Below, piece after piece: positions 23,901 to 34,935 of a stretch of 64,000 nucleotides of DNA (positions within the stretch are counted from its first letter, which is position 1; every line of letters starts with the position of its first letter). Source of the stretch: Mytilinidion resinicola (Eukaryota; Ascomycota; Dothideomycetes; Mytilinidiales; Mytilinidiaceae); assembly GCF_010093595.1 (NCBI RefSeq), contig NW_022985461.1, positions 137,493-201,492 on the forward strand. Direction: 5' to 3'. Below the pieces are notes generated by a model that saw only the letters and a program-made list of their open reading frames with translations, was not told the DNA's origin and ran no database searches. The position numbers and the translations under genes are program-made.

Positions 23901-24219
23901 GGTATATATCATTTCTCCGATGCGTCCGTCAAGAATGTTCTAGAGTACTAGGACGAAATTCAGCGTAAACTCCGTTGCTGCTGCATGAGGTAGCTCCGTA
24001 AAATACCAGTATTCGTTCCGAAGCAAGGTTGGAAGTATGCTAATGCCCGTGCTGTGTAGTGATAGGTGGCGCCGTCTGAGGTGGCCTGCCGGCCTCATAG
24101 GTCGTTCAAAAGGGTTGCTGTAGCCTTGATGCCGATTGGCCAAAAGGTATGAGAGACTTCAACAGTTGCAGACGAGTATACGCAGACATTTCCTAGTACT
24201 GTACTTGTTCTCTAGCCGG
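20922..24219. other. Long eIF4G upstream region and homeobox-gene 3' region
   Basis: 3.3 kb without a supportable gene. A 244-codon minus-strand frame (22,013-22,747) and a 159-codon plus-strand frame (22,818-23,297) have mixed composition with many Cys, Pro and Ser residues and no family pattern. The part nearest 20,922 is presumably the eIF4G promoter and leader. The part near 24,219 is the homeobox gene 3' UTR. Confidence 0.45.
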
Positions 24220-26128
24220 TCAGAACGATTGCTGGAGTTGAGTCGAGCTGTCGTTCGACTCTTGGTTTTCCTGGTTTGACCCTTCAAGGATTTCCCCCAG
24301 TACAGCCCCGACTTGTGGATACGAATCGCCGTGGCCAACATCCTGGCGCAGGTAAGAGTTCTGGAAGGAGGTAATATGGTGTGGCGCGCTCATGTGAGGC
24401 ATCTGGAAGCTTTGTGGTGTGATGAGTGGTGAGCTCGTATAATTGGGAAACGTCGCCGTTTGTGGCGTTGTTGCACTGCGGCTTGGTGTGTAATGTGTGC
24501 TGAGCTCTATTCGCCTGGGCACGCTGCCGGACAGGGAACGAACGCGTGTTGTGGCTCCTGCTTGAAAGCCCGGGATTTGAGAGTCTTCGAATCGTTAGCA
24601 AGTGCACAAAATCAAGTCACAATCCTTCACTTACAGGAGTAACCAAGTCCGTACGGCATCATCGAACTCGAGAAAGGCTTTTGAGATTGTTCACCGCCCA
24701 TGTGCGAATTTTCCATCTGCTGGTGGGAGTGATCATTGGGTGCGTTGAGCCCCCCATCATTTCCAGCATTACTGTACGTCATACTCGCCCTCAGTGGAGA
24801 GGAGAGAGACTCAGCCCGCGTTCTTGAAACACGATCGGCGTGAAGTTGAAGACGAGGGATGTTGGGGTGTGCTGCGTAGGCTGGCGATGTACTCATCGAC
24901 ATGGTTCCAATGAAGGGATTCGATCTCCTAGGGCTTCCGTCAAATTGCGCTGATGCGTAACCAAAAGAGTTTTCATGGCCAGTAGAAACAGGGGATATGT
25001 TTTCAGTCGCAGACTGTGGTGGAGTAAAAGCGAATCCCCCAAAGGCAGGGCTAATACCGGTAGGAGATATGTGGCTTCCGTCCGGCATTCGTCGTAAAGT
25101 ATCGATGCTGAGCGACCGCATCATGTTCCCTTCAGGAAACGATGGTGTATATGACCCAGGGGATGCCAATGGTGTTCCCATTCCATGAGTTGTTCCGAAC
25201 GGTGAGTGCAGTGCCTGGGCCATGTCAAAATCATCTGGCAAGGCTCTGGATCTCATCATCCTTTCACGATCATCAGTCGTTAACCGTTTTAACTTCGCCC
25301 TCCTGATTTTCATATTAGACCTGGTGCAATCTAATACACTATGCATACGAGATAGGTGGACTACTCACCGATTCTGGAACCAAACTTGGACTTGTCGAGG
25401 ACTCAGCCCCGGTATTTCTCGGGCAAGCCGTTCACGGTGGGCCGCGTCCGGGTGCGCCTGGCGTGTGAACTCGCTCATCAAAAAGCGCGTTTGGTTGTGC
25501 GTGAGTCTTGTGGTGTGTTAGTTGAAGTTCTACCTGGTGATTGATTGAGCACGAACCTAAATCTCTTCATCTTGCGCTTTTGTGCGCGGAGTTCTGCAGC
25601 GGACATTGCGGGTTTTTGCTCGTCGTCCCCGTCTCCAGACATGATGTCGCCATCCTGGAAGTCGTCCTGCTCGTCCCCATGCTCATCACTCTTCTCTCCA
25701 CTAAGCGACGGAGGAGTCAATCTGGAGACAGGACTAGCAGGCGCAGACCCACCAAAAGTCATAGTAGGCAGCTCACCAGACTCAAGGTCCTCAAGATTAC
25801 TGATGGTGATGCGTTCTCTTTGCGACGATGGTGAACTGGTGTGTTCATCCATCGAAGAGTTCAGACGATGCAAAGGCTGCCCCGATGGCTTCAAGGAGTA
25901 TGGAAAGCTCTTGTGTGCTCGCAACATTGGACGCCTGTGCATTTCCATGGGATGGCCAGAAATTTCAGCGTGCAGCATAGCCATGTCACTTTCAGAGTTT
26001 ACTGATCCCTGGTCCAGGGACTTGAGCTCTTGGATTTGCCACTCGTTCTCTGCAGAAGTCGCGTTGAACGCTGACATGCGCGGCGAGCTAGGCGGAGACA
26101 GTGGTATGAAGAGGTTTCCGTCCACCAT
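24220..26128 (-). CDS. Homeobox transcription factor (typical 60-residue homeodomain)
   Basis: Minus-strand model 26128-25557, 25506-25369, 25302-24635, 24560-24220, giving 572 aa. The homeodomain covers about residues 183-245. It begins KRKMKRFRLTHNQT, carries LAREIPGLSPRQVQ before helix 3, and holds the recognition-helix core VWFQNRRAKLKRL, where all invariant Trp, Phe, Asn and Arg residues are present. Helix 3 is split by an intron after QN. The rest is Ser/Pro/Asn-rich with an acidic patch (about 150-170) just before the homeodomain. Fungal single-homeodomain proteins of the Pho2/Phx1/Pah1 type have this layout and regulate phosphate responses, stationary-phase survival or development. 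Which role applies here is not visible. The first donor (GTTCGT) is weak but is required to join the homeodomain in frame. Confidence 0.9.
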
Positions 26129-29100
26129 TTGCGTCTTAGTCGATGGTTACTAGATGCTTGGTCGGTTTTAATATTGTGGCTGAACCACCTAAGCATTCAA
26201 AGTCAGCATGGCTAACGCCCCACAGAACGTCAACGCCTACCTGTCGATGAAACACAACCTCACTCTTGCCGTTTCCGACTAGAATATGGAGACGTTCTCC
26301 AGCTCCGTCGAACTGTGGATAGCTGTGACGCTCCCGACCACAGGCGAAGCGGATCGAATGCTCCTCTGCGACCGTGGATCGGCTTAACAACACGCACACA
26401 GGTAAGAGACACCGGAAAGGAATTAAAGCCGTCCAAATAACCTGCGTGAAGACAAACACACGTCCTCCGGGCTAGTGCCGGGGGCGCCACGGGTGGGGCG
26501 AGTTGAGGCGGAGGTTATGTGATGCTTTAAGACGGCGCCAGAACCGAAAGTTCTGAGATTGTGTAGTTTGCGAGTCCGTTGCAGAGAACAAATGGGGCGC
26601 TTCCGTCTCGAAATGGTTTTAGAATAGTAATGCGCAGGACAACGGCTAAATAGGGTCCGTCGCACGTCAAGGCAGGTTGGGGCGCAGAGTTGCCGTGTAA
26701 CGATACTGCAAATAGAAAGGCCGCGAAGACAGCAATGCGGCTTCCAAATAAAGACGGGCGGCGACAGTTGACCACTAGAAAAAAGCAGAACGACAGCGCT
26801 GTGGCATCGAATATGAGTAAATGCGCTGCTCGGGTTGACGACGTCGCAGTCCTTTGGAATGGAGGTCTGCAACAGCACGCTGGCTATATCAGCGATAACA
26901 GACAAGGGCGCAAAGGGACAGCTCAATCATACTGAAGTAGAGTTGGCGGCACTATAAGGCTGGCGATCCGGATAAAACGAGATGGGAGGTGCCTCTGCGA
27001 ACGGGGTCAGACCACCGCGACGACTCGCTCCATGTTATGGAGGTAATGGCCTTGGGGCTCTGGGTACCGTTTGTTACACCACGAGAGGCGTGACTCTGTT
27101 CGGGGGGTTAGCACCGCAGAAGAGCCCGCTGCGGACACAGGGGTGCGGTACCTCGGGACGCGACCCTAGAGAGACGGAGCGTCAACGGAGCGGGCTGGCG
27201 ACTGGCCGCGGGGGGTGTGTGAGAGGCCCAAGTGTGCCGTTCTCGAAAGAGGATGCGAGCAAGCTCCAGGCCAGGGCGCCCGCCATACCAGGGCCGCCAC
27301 AGCACAGGGAACGTGAACAAGAGTCGACGGGCTGCTCGAGACGCCGCGCCCATTGGCAGCGCCGTCGCCAGGATTCAGCATGCAGCAGTAGCAGCGCTCG
27401 GCACCGTTTGTGCGGGGTCTAAAGGGCAGGTGGGTGCAGTCCACGGCAGAGCACCAGCATCGGCGGCCTCCACGCATCCACCACGCACCCACGTCCACAC
27501 CTCGACGGCGGCTGGAGCTGGCAGGCGGCATGCCCCCGGCGCGGGCGGTGCGGAGGGTCCTGGGCAGCTGGGCGTCTGGCACCCTGCGTACATCCGGCTG
27601 CAGTGGCATTCCTCCACGATCCGGGCGTGCTGGGCGAGGCTATTCGCGCGGGCTCGTGGTTGGGGGCCGTGGGAGATTGCGTCAGGAACACACAGCTTAG
27701 CCTTAGGGGGGAGAGAGCCGCCCTCAGCGCGCTGGGAGCCGCCTGGGATGCGATGCATGAAGTCGCCAGCGCCCGTCCACTTCCACAGTGCTGCCGGCGA
27801 GCAGAAGGCGGTTGGCGCGACGCCCCAGCCGATGCACGCCATGCACGATCGGTCAAGCCCGTGGCTAGCGGCGCGGGCTGCTGGCAAGCTGCCAATGGTG
27901 TGCTGGCGTGGACGATGTGCGATGTGCGATCCAACGGTGAAGTGCTCGGCCCGCTCCGGGCGAAGCGCTGCTTCTGGAAGACGTGTGCTGCACCGCCGAC
28001 CACTGACAGCCGTAACGTTATACTACAACGTGACGGCGGCCTGGGACACGTCGCCGTGGGTGGGACGTCGTGGGACGGGGGCCTGCCTGCGAGGTCGTGG
28101 CAGCGCACAAAAGACGTGAGAGGCCGCGAGACGGCGACAGTTCGCAGCAGCCCACGCTGGCCAGCGGCAAGAGCTGCCTCGCGCTCGCGCTGGACGGACG
28201 CAGGGGCGATCAGCTCTCGCCATGATCGCTGTGGGCCCCTGGCGGGCGTTTCGATGGCTTTCCGCAATGATCAGCAGCCGGGAATACTGCGAGTGCGCGC
28301 GACTGAGAGAGGAAGCCGACCCGTGCCAGAAAGAGAAGAGAAGCCGTGTCCGACGAGAGCATGATTGATGCAGCCAGGCCTACCTCCCTGGCCGAGACCT
28401 ACCGACGACGACCTACATAGTACCGAGTCCTGCACTAGCCGACGACTCCTCCACCTGTGCATTCCGTCAGTACAGCAGCTGCGCGACCAGCCCGAGGACG
28501 GCAGCTGCAACGGCAGGCTGAGTCTCGAGGCCCGGGCGAGGATGCGCAGTGGCTCCAGTTCGGTGAGGCAGACGGAGACGCTCGCGGTTTCGCAAGCAAA
28601 CACGTTTGTGGGCGTACGCAATGGCTGCACCACCACCGGACAACGCCCACGACGGGGCTTGGCGATGGCCATGGGGTCAGGAACCGCAGCCTTGTAAATG
28701 AAGGAGGACTGCAACGGCGTGGACGGGGCGATTCGCTGGGCGCAGCGTTGTCGCAGAGGTTTGATGCTCGCATGGATCGACGCTTGAGGCGGACTGGCGA
28801 CGCGCTCTGGACGCAGCCCTTTCATTTCGGGACGCTGCAGAATCTGCCCGCAGCGACGGAATCGTGACAGCAGCTCCAAGTTGTCGCTGACAGCCTGTGT
28901 TGCCGTCACCGCGACGGCTGCCGTGCGCCGTCAGGCTGCCGGCCCGACTGCGACGGCGACGAGCCCTGCAGCGCGGTCACACAGTGTGGCCGGGAGCTGG
29001 CTGAGGCTGGGGTGCAGATTCTTCTCCGGGGCGTCCATGGCGGGTGCTGGGTATCGTGGTGGCGGCTTTTGCATGTGGTGGCACCGTTGTGTGTGGGAAT

Positions 29101-29432
29101 GGAGCTTCCGATGCGGATAGATCATCGCGCCCTAGTTCATCCGCATCGTGCCAACGTTAAAAGGTCTGTACCTAGGTAGGGAGGTCGGTGAGAAGGGCTA
29201 GCGAACGCCACAGCCAGCTCCGCTGCTGCACATCATCAGGACAAGCTGCACATCCAACGGCACATCCAACGGCCTCTGGCCCTTTGCATTATGGTCCCGC
29301 CTCGACAATATCTGCCTGGCCCTCTTCTCACGCTGCCCCCGTGCCTCTGCCACACCCCACAGCCCGCCCTGTCCCTGCTTTCCGCCGGCGCTCCGCTGCC
29401 ACTTGACGCCCTGGACGGCCCGTTCATCCACG
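26129..29432. other. Long gene-free region upstream of the homeobox gene, G+C-rich between about 26,950 and 29,130
   Basis: 3.3 kb. The central 2.2 kb is visibly richer in G and C than the flanking genes and therefore has long overlapping frames on both strands (for example 27,232-28,119 plus and 27,419-28,267 minus). Their translations are Arg/Ala/Gly/Pro/Cys-rich and match nothing I know, so they are not annotated as genes. Long upstream regions are common for developmental transcription factors; an unannotated non-coding RNA is also possible. Confidence 0.45.
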
Positions 29433-31617
29433 CTATGCCTTGAGGTCGTCCGGCTCTGTATCCCTGCTTTCCGGTGCATACTCTTCTGCTGTCTGCGCGG
29501 CCGCATCCGGCTGAAAAAGCCTCTCCAGCGAGCTGCCCTCGAACTGGTCGAACCGGCTCAGCTTGTCCTTGGACGCGACGCGGAGCGCTCTCCACGTTTG
29601 GCTGGCCTTGGCCTCCCCCAAGTTTTCCTTCTCCTGCTCCGTCACGGCCATTTGAAGGTCCAAGTCAATGCCGGCCACCTCCTTTGCAAACGACTCCGCT
29701 CCGGGTACGACGTATCTGATCTCTCGTGAGCACTCGTCGTGACATGCGTTTCGGGCGAGCGGAGAAACTCACCTCTCTGCATCCTTCAGCCGCTCGAGCC
29801 CACTGGAGCCATCCGTGTCTGAGAGGAAGGTCAAATCCAACCCCATAGCATTGGCCTTGATCCGCTTGCTAGCGTAAGCTCTCCGCGCCCCGGATTTCGC
29901 GTCTTGGAAATCCTTTGTCGAGACCCTGTCGCGGATGATGGGAGGGCAGCTCTCCATCTTCCACCGTACCCAATTCTTATCTCGTGACAGCACCGTGTCA
30001 ACCATGCGGTAGTAGAACTTGCCATCTGGGGCATCCTGCAGGTAATTTGCGATGGTGTTCTTGATGCCCGATGCCCACTCTGCCTGCCCCCTGCCGTCAG
30101 CCCAATGTCATGTAGCACAGTCATAAAGGATTATAGATCTTACATCTTGCTCACTAAGAGTGAAGTTGTACTGCAGTGCTTTTTGTGCATTGATCTGATA
30201 CGGCTTCTTCTTAGACTTCTCCGTCAACGACAGGATGAAGTCAATCAAAATTAGAGCCTGGACCAGGATATGCCTCTGAAATGCTAGGTCGCTCAACTGT
30301 GCGCGCTTAGTATCATGCCAAAGTTGTGTCGCGGGGGGTATCTTACCTCGAGTTTGAAAAGATCACGGCTAGTGAGATACTTGGGGTTGAATGTACTGGC
30401 AAACTCATCATATGTCTCCTCTAACTTTCGCTTCAAGCCGCGGCTGCTCTCGGCGTTTGTAGCTTGGATAACTTTGGGAACATTTTTGAATTTGGCTAGA
30501 GTAGCTTCCAGCCCCTTTTTGAATTCGGCAAAGTGGTCCTCGCTGAAAAGGTTGATCGGGTTCGAGAAGGCCTGCTGTAACGACCAGAATATTGGGTATA
30601 GAGTGTCGATAGTCAGTGTCTTCTGGCCATGTTTCTGACTTGCATCTGGCTCTGCTGTCTTAATAGTCTCTTGCTCGGATTTGCCACTGTCGCCCGCCTT
30701 TGCCGTCTCCTCCGTTCGATCCGCGTCAATGTCCGTACTATCTTGAGCATCTTCGGCCGCTTGTCCGTAATCCTCGAATGTGGTCACATTTTCGACATGG
30801 AACTCTCCTCGTAAATTCACCGAACTCTTGTCGCCGAGAGGGAAGCTCTGGAAAAGGAAAATGTACACTCTTCCACAGAAGACGGCATCTTCTGCGCGCG
30901 AGAGACGCCGGAGAAGCTCGTTGCAAGATCGCAGGATCACTAAATCCTTATTCTTGGAGCCGTTCTGTTTATCCCAATTCAGCAAGTACCCAGGATTTCA
31001 CAATTAACCAGAATACCTACAACAATGAGAGCCTCTCTTCTCGACTCTAGAAAGTCGAATATGATCCTACAGCCGTCGATGCTCTGACTGTCGAGGAGCT
31101 CCTCGACGAGGAGAAACACCAAGCCTGAGTAACATTGATCTGGACAACGTCAGCATTCGGTTCGCAAGGTTGCGAAAGGAACAGAGGAGTAGCAGGGTCG
31201 GAAAGGAGACAAATCAAATTCATGGTAGATGCTCTAGATGAGAAGCACTTTTCTTTACTAGCGTACCTTTGTCTCCACAATACTGTAGTATGTCAAGAAG
31301 ATTCCAGACTTGAACAAAAGATGGATCTTCGATAGAAGTAGTTGCCTTGATACAATCAGCGGAGGGAAGTGCTAGAGGTGGGACGTAATTACCAATATGT
31401 TGTAGAATATGTTCCGTGCAGCTCCATCGACTATCGACTTATGGAGTTCCGCGTCTCCAGTGATAGGACCCAGCAGCATTTCATCCTCACTGCTGAGCTC
31501 CGATACTTGCAGCGGCGGGTCGATGGCAGTCGACGCTTTGATTTGAGATGCACGCTTAAGAAGGCCCTGTAGCCGACCTGTCATGGCAAGCGCTGGCTCG
31601 ATATCGCGAACCGCCAT
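29433..31617 (-). CDS. THOC1: THO complex subunit 1 (Hpr1/THOC1)
   Basis: Minus-strand model 31617-31393, 31345-31267, 31139-31021, 30964-30347, 30296-30144, 30083-29773, 29715-29433, giving 595 aa. Family hallmarks in order: SFVQVWNLLDILQYCGDK, LVFLLVEELLDSQSIDGCR, DLVILRSCNELLRRLSRAED, VFCGRVYIFLFQSFPLGDKS, the NLRGEFHVENVT segment, LAFQRHILVQALILIDF, and a Lys/Arg-rich stretch around RDKNWVRWKMESCPP. THO couples nascent mRNP packaging to export and limits R-loops. The C-terminus is acidic and carries no death domain of the metazoan type. Exon 2 is only 79 nt and is recognisable by protein similarity alone. The acceptor of exon 6 could be 30091 or 30084; the latter keeps frame. It shares a 418-bp divergent promoter region with csm3. 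Confidence 0.92.
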
Positions 31618-32035
31618 GTCGCTGGGTTGACGATATAACGCTGGAATTGCGGAGGTTTTGGTGAAGTCACGGGAAGCTATTGATGCGCATGACCGGGCGC
31701 AGCCGCTGGTCGGTTGAAGAGACGGTAGATGGGAAATGAGAACAATGTGGTCGGATTTATGGGTGATCGAAAGATCTCGTCCTCGTCGCAGGAAGAAAGT
31801 GGTTATTGTCGTAGTTCGGGTTTGATGGTTTGCTGGAAACTTTCCATGCTGCAAGGGTGACGGAAGTTCCAATTAAGCTTAGACGCTAGTGCGCTTTAGT
31901 GTTAGATCGATTCGCGCTTTCCTCCGCACGCGTCCTCCGCGAAAACTAAAGTTTACACGCGATTGATAACGCACGAAGTCCTCACCAAGAAATACCCCTC
32001 AACGCATTTAGAGACCAATTGAACGAGCCGCAAAG
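31618..32035. promoter_or_regulatory. Divergent promoter region THOC1 / csm3
   Basis: 418 bp separate the opposed start codons. The THOC1 frame stays open upstream of the chosen ATG as far as 31,872, so a longer THOC1 N-terminus cannot be excluded, but that extension is not family-like. An Mlu I-box-like ACGCGT occurs near 31,928; such motifs drive G1/S genes such as csm3 in yeasts, but a single hit is weak evidence. Confidence 0.4.
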
Positions 32036-33024
32036 ATGGCTCCACAGAGCCCGCCTGCAGATGATTTCGACGACTTGTTTCTCGATGATCCTGCTATGGA
32101 GGCAGCGTTTCGGGAACTCGATGCGAACACTGCAGCCCAAACTTCGCGAAGAGATACAACGAGCAAAAGGAACGCAGTATCTGCGGATGCAGCGATTGAT
32201 GAAGAGATTAAGATTGTCAAGAAGAGACAGCCAATTCCGAAATTGGACGCTCCACTACTGCTTTCCCCAGCAGGCATACCGAAACTAAGGAGGATATCCA
32301 AGGATCGCCTGAAGTTCAAGGGAAAAGGCCATGAGGTGCGTATACGATGCGAGACCAGTCACTATAGCCTTGCTAATCTGGTTTGCAGTATTCAGATGTT
32401 GCTCGCCTTCTCAACACGTATCAACTTTGGCTGGACGATCTCTATCCTCGCGCGAAATTCGCCGACGCTCTCACGATGATTGAGAAGCTTGGGCATTCAA
32501 AGCAATTGCAAATGATGAGGAAAGTTTGGATAGAGGAGGGGAAGCCTAAGACCGCTGTTGAGTCAGAGGAAGATATGGACGGCGATTTACCAAGGAATCA
32601 ATCATCGAACCAAGTCCTACCGGAGGCGCACTCATCAGTGGTGGTGCCGAGAGACCAAGATTCAAGAAGTGAGAGGGCCGCAGTCTCATCTGAAAGACAA
32701 GCGACCGTAGAAAGGGACGATGTACCCGATCAGGACGAGCTGGACGCTCTGCTCGCGGAGGAGGAAGCCTTGATCATGAAAGCCGAATCCATGATGAAGC
32801 CTGCTCCTAGGGTTCCTGCCCGACCCGCAAGACCTGCAGCCCCCCTAGATGACGACCTTGACGCTCTGCTCGCGGAAGAGGACGCCATGATGATAGAAGC
32901 TGCCTCGGCAGGGAAGACTGCTTCGGTGATGCCTTCGAGACCTCCAAAGCATTCAGCACCACGGGAAGACGAGTTTGCCGACGAGTTTGCGAATGACTTG
33001 GACGCTATGGGGGACATGTGGTAG
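32036..33024 (+). CDS. csm3: Csm3/Swi3/TIPIN, replication fork protection complex subunit
   Basis: Spliced model 32036-32335, 32389-33024, giving 311 aa. The Swi3 domain (about residues 65-150) shows LLSPAGIPKLRRISKDRLKF, KGKGHEYSDVARLLNTYQLW, LDDLYPRAKFADALTMIEKL and a following MRKVWIEEGKP. The single intron falls exactly between HE and YSD. With Tof1/Swi1 (Timeless) this protein stabilises stalled forks and transmits the S-phase checkpoint signal. The C-terminal half contains two near-identical acidic segments (DELDALLAEEEALIMKAES and DDLDALLAEEDAMMIEAAS, about residues 222-285), an internal duplication. Acidic C-terminal segments in this family may contact RPA. Confidence 0.93.
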
Positions 33025-33879
33025 CCTTTGCGAGGGAGGGCTTGGCAGAACATGGAATTGGCATAGCATGGCACTGGCATACGGAGGGCGGAGTTCTGGG
33101 TCCTGTAAACAACAGACGATTATGATTAATGTCCCAAGCAGCGATTATATATATCAGAGTCGTCATTGCAAACTATCTCGCTCTCTTATAAGCCTCTTTT
33201 TCCGTTCTTTACCTGTGTTTTGTATGTCTTCTCCCATGAGTTCCCTTTCAAGTGGGTGTTTCCATGTCCCGATAAAGACTAAAGAGCAGACAGAGAAAGA
33301 CCATGCATGTCCATAAGCCTTGCTGTAGACTACCCCTTGTAACGATGTAAGAGCTGCTGTATTGCTGTATTGCTGTTACAGCTGCGCTTCAGTTGGATGT
33401 CCCCACAATATGCCGCACAGCAACACCCACAAGAGAGGCTATAGGTTCCCGTATTCCAACACTCTATAGGGACACCTTTAGTACCGGGCTTTCGCAATGT
33501 AGACGCACAATAGACAGAGAGCAACTGTTGTCTCTACAGCATTTCATCTTTGCCGCCTACTTCATAGCCCTCCAAGGTTGATACTCACCAGCTGCTCTTT
33601 GCTCTCACTTCCATGCGTTATCGGATAGAGCGTGATCCGGGGCATACCGAGTAGGACACTTAACAATCTTACTTTCAACGGGAACACGTCTAGTTAAACG
33701 ATTTGATCCAGACGTTGCTTTACTGCAATCTATGGCAGGACAAACATGTTTTGTTTAAAAATCTATTTAATCGGCTAAAGAAGAAGGAGACGTTCAATCT
33801 CTCCCTATGAAAACTAAACTACTCATCTACTCCCCAAGCTATATAAATAGGCTTATTTAATAGCTTATAATTCTCTATA
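33025..33879. other. csm3 3' region and border of AT-rich block 1
   Basis: The 3' UTR runs into gene-free DNA. A short direct repeat of GCTGTATT occurs near 33,353-33,380. Composition changes abruptly from balanced to AT-rich near 33,640. Confidence 0.5.
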
Positions 33880-34478
33880 ACGTAATCCACAAGGTAGCTA
33901 ACTCTTTGGTGCGATTTGGACATTTTAACAACCTAGTAACCTCAACAAATGCTTAAGATTAAGTGTAATTTCAAGCGTGTATGTCCTATAAAGCCCTATC
34001 TAATAGCTAAGAAAAGGTTTAGAGCAACGTGTAGGTGTGATTCTACCTTAATTGTAGAAATCACGTAACGTCTTAGCCCCCTGGTCGAGCCACCCAAAAT
34101 TACCGCCAAAGCTGCTAGTTTTGCACGCTTATAACTCCACCACCACTTAATATAAAACTATAAAAATTTATATTTAAAATTTAAATACTTTATATTAAGT
34201 AGTGGTGGACTTATAAGCGTGCAAAACTAGCAGCTTTGGCGGTAATTTTGGGTGGCTCGCCGGGGGGGCTAAGATATTAATCTTAAGGGCTAAACTCTAC
34301 TACGACGAAATGGAGCTATTAAGCGACCTAAAAAGTCGACTAATAATGTTGAAGTAGCCCCGCATATTATTATTTTAAGTTATAACTTAGAAACTCTAAT
34401 AATTGTTAAGATTATAGGGTGTTAAAATGTTTAAATCGCACTAAAAAGTTAGCGCGGCCACTACTTTATAGATTACGT
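33880..34478. mobile_element. MITE-like element with about 80-bp imperfect terminal inverted repeats
   Basis: The left end starts ACGTAATCCACAAGGTAG and the right end, read in reverse, starts ACGTAATCTATAAAGTAG. The two arms stay alignable for about 80 bp, with a 6-nt gap and differences that are mostly C/T transitions. Both ends are flanked by TA (33,878-33,879 and 34,479-34,480), the target duplication of Tc1/pogo elements. No transposase is inside. A 200-bp foldback is nested within it. Confidence 0.72.
34073..34272. mobile_element. 200-bp foldback element nested in the MITE
   Basis: Left and right arms of about 80 bp are almost perfect inverse copies. They run from TTAGCCCC through GAGCCACCCAAAATTACCGC and GCACGCTTATAA to CACTTAATATA, around a roughly 40-bp AT-only loop. 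The arms keep G+C-rich sequence while the surroundings are AT-rich, so this insertion is younger or has escaped mutation. The ends TTAG...CTAA are clear, but a target duplication is not. Confidence 0.75.
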
Positions 34479-34503
34479 TACTATATATATGCTTCTTAAT
34501 ATA

Positions 34504-34933
34504 GTCTGCGGGTAAGTAGGCCACGCAGGCGAGTGGGCCACCCTATTATTGGCGCGATTTAGACGTTTTAGCACCTAGCTATCTTAACAACTATAAAATA
34601 TTTCAAGCTATAATTTGGAATAATAATAATATAAGTAACTATTTTAATATTATATATTTATTGTTTATATTTCTTAATAGCCCTATTTAGCTGTAGTAAA
34701 GTTTTCGTTAGTTGTAGCCCCTAAAATCAGGTATTACTTATAATATAATCGAATTATGCCTTTATATTGCTCTAAACTTTCTCTTAGCTATTAGAAAGAG
34801 CTAGATAGTATATAGCATCTTAAAGTTATACTTTATATTTTATAGTTATTAAGATAGCTAAGGTGCTAAAACGTCTAAATTGCACTAATAATAGGGTGGC
34901 CTACTTGCCTATATAGCCTATATACCCGCAGAC
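34504..34933. mobile_element. 430-bp MITE with about 95-bp inverted repeats and TA target sites
   Basis: Arms begin GTCTGCGGGT and share GGCCACCCTATTATT, TTTAGACGTTTTAGCACC and AACTATAAAATAT in inverse orientation. The element is bounded by TA at both ends (34,502-34,503 and 34,934-34,935). The subterminal CGATTTRGACGTTTTARCA motif is shared with the 33,880 element, so the two are relatives. No coding capacity is seen. Confidence 0.7.
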
Positions 34934-34935
34934 TA

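Noticed and set aside
27232..28364. Long frames of 250-295 codons on both strands in the G+C-rich stretch
   Set aside because: They overlap each other in different phases, have Arg/Ala/Pro/Cys-rich composition expected from G+C bias, and match no family.
31345..31372. Alternative THOC1 exon 2 start at the earlier acceptor (after CTCTAG)
   Set aside because: It would read a different frame and lose the conserved FVQVWNLLDILQYCGDK segment.
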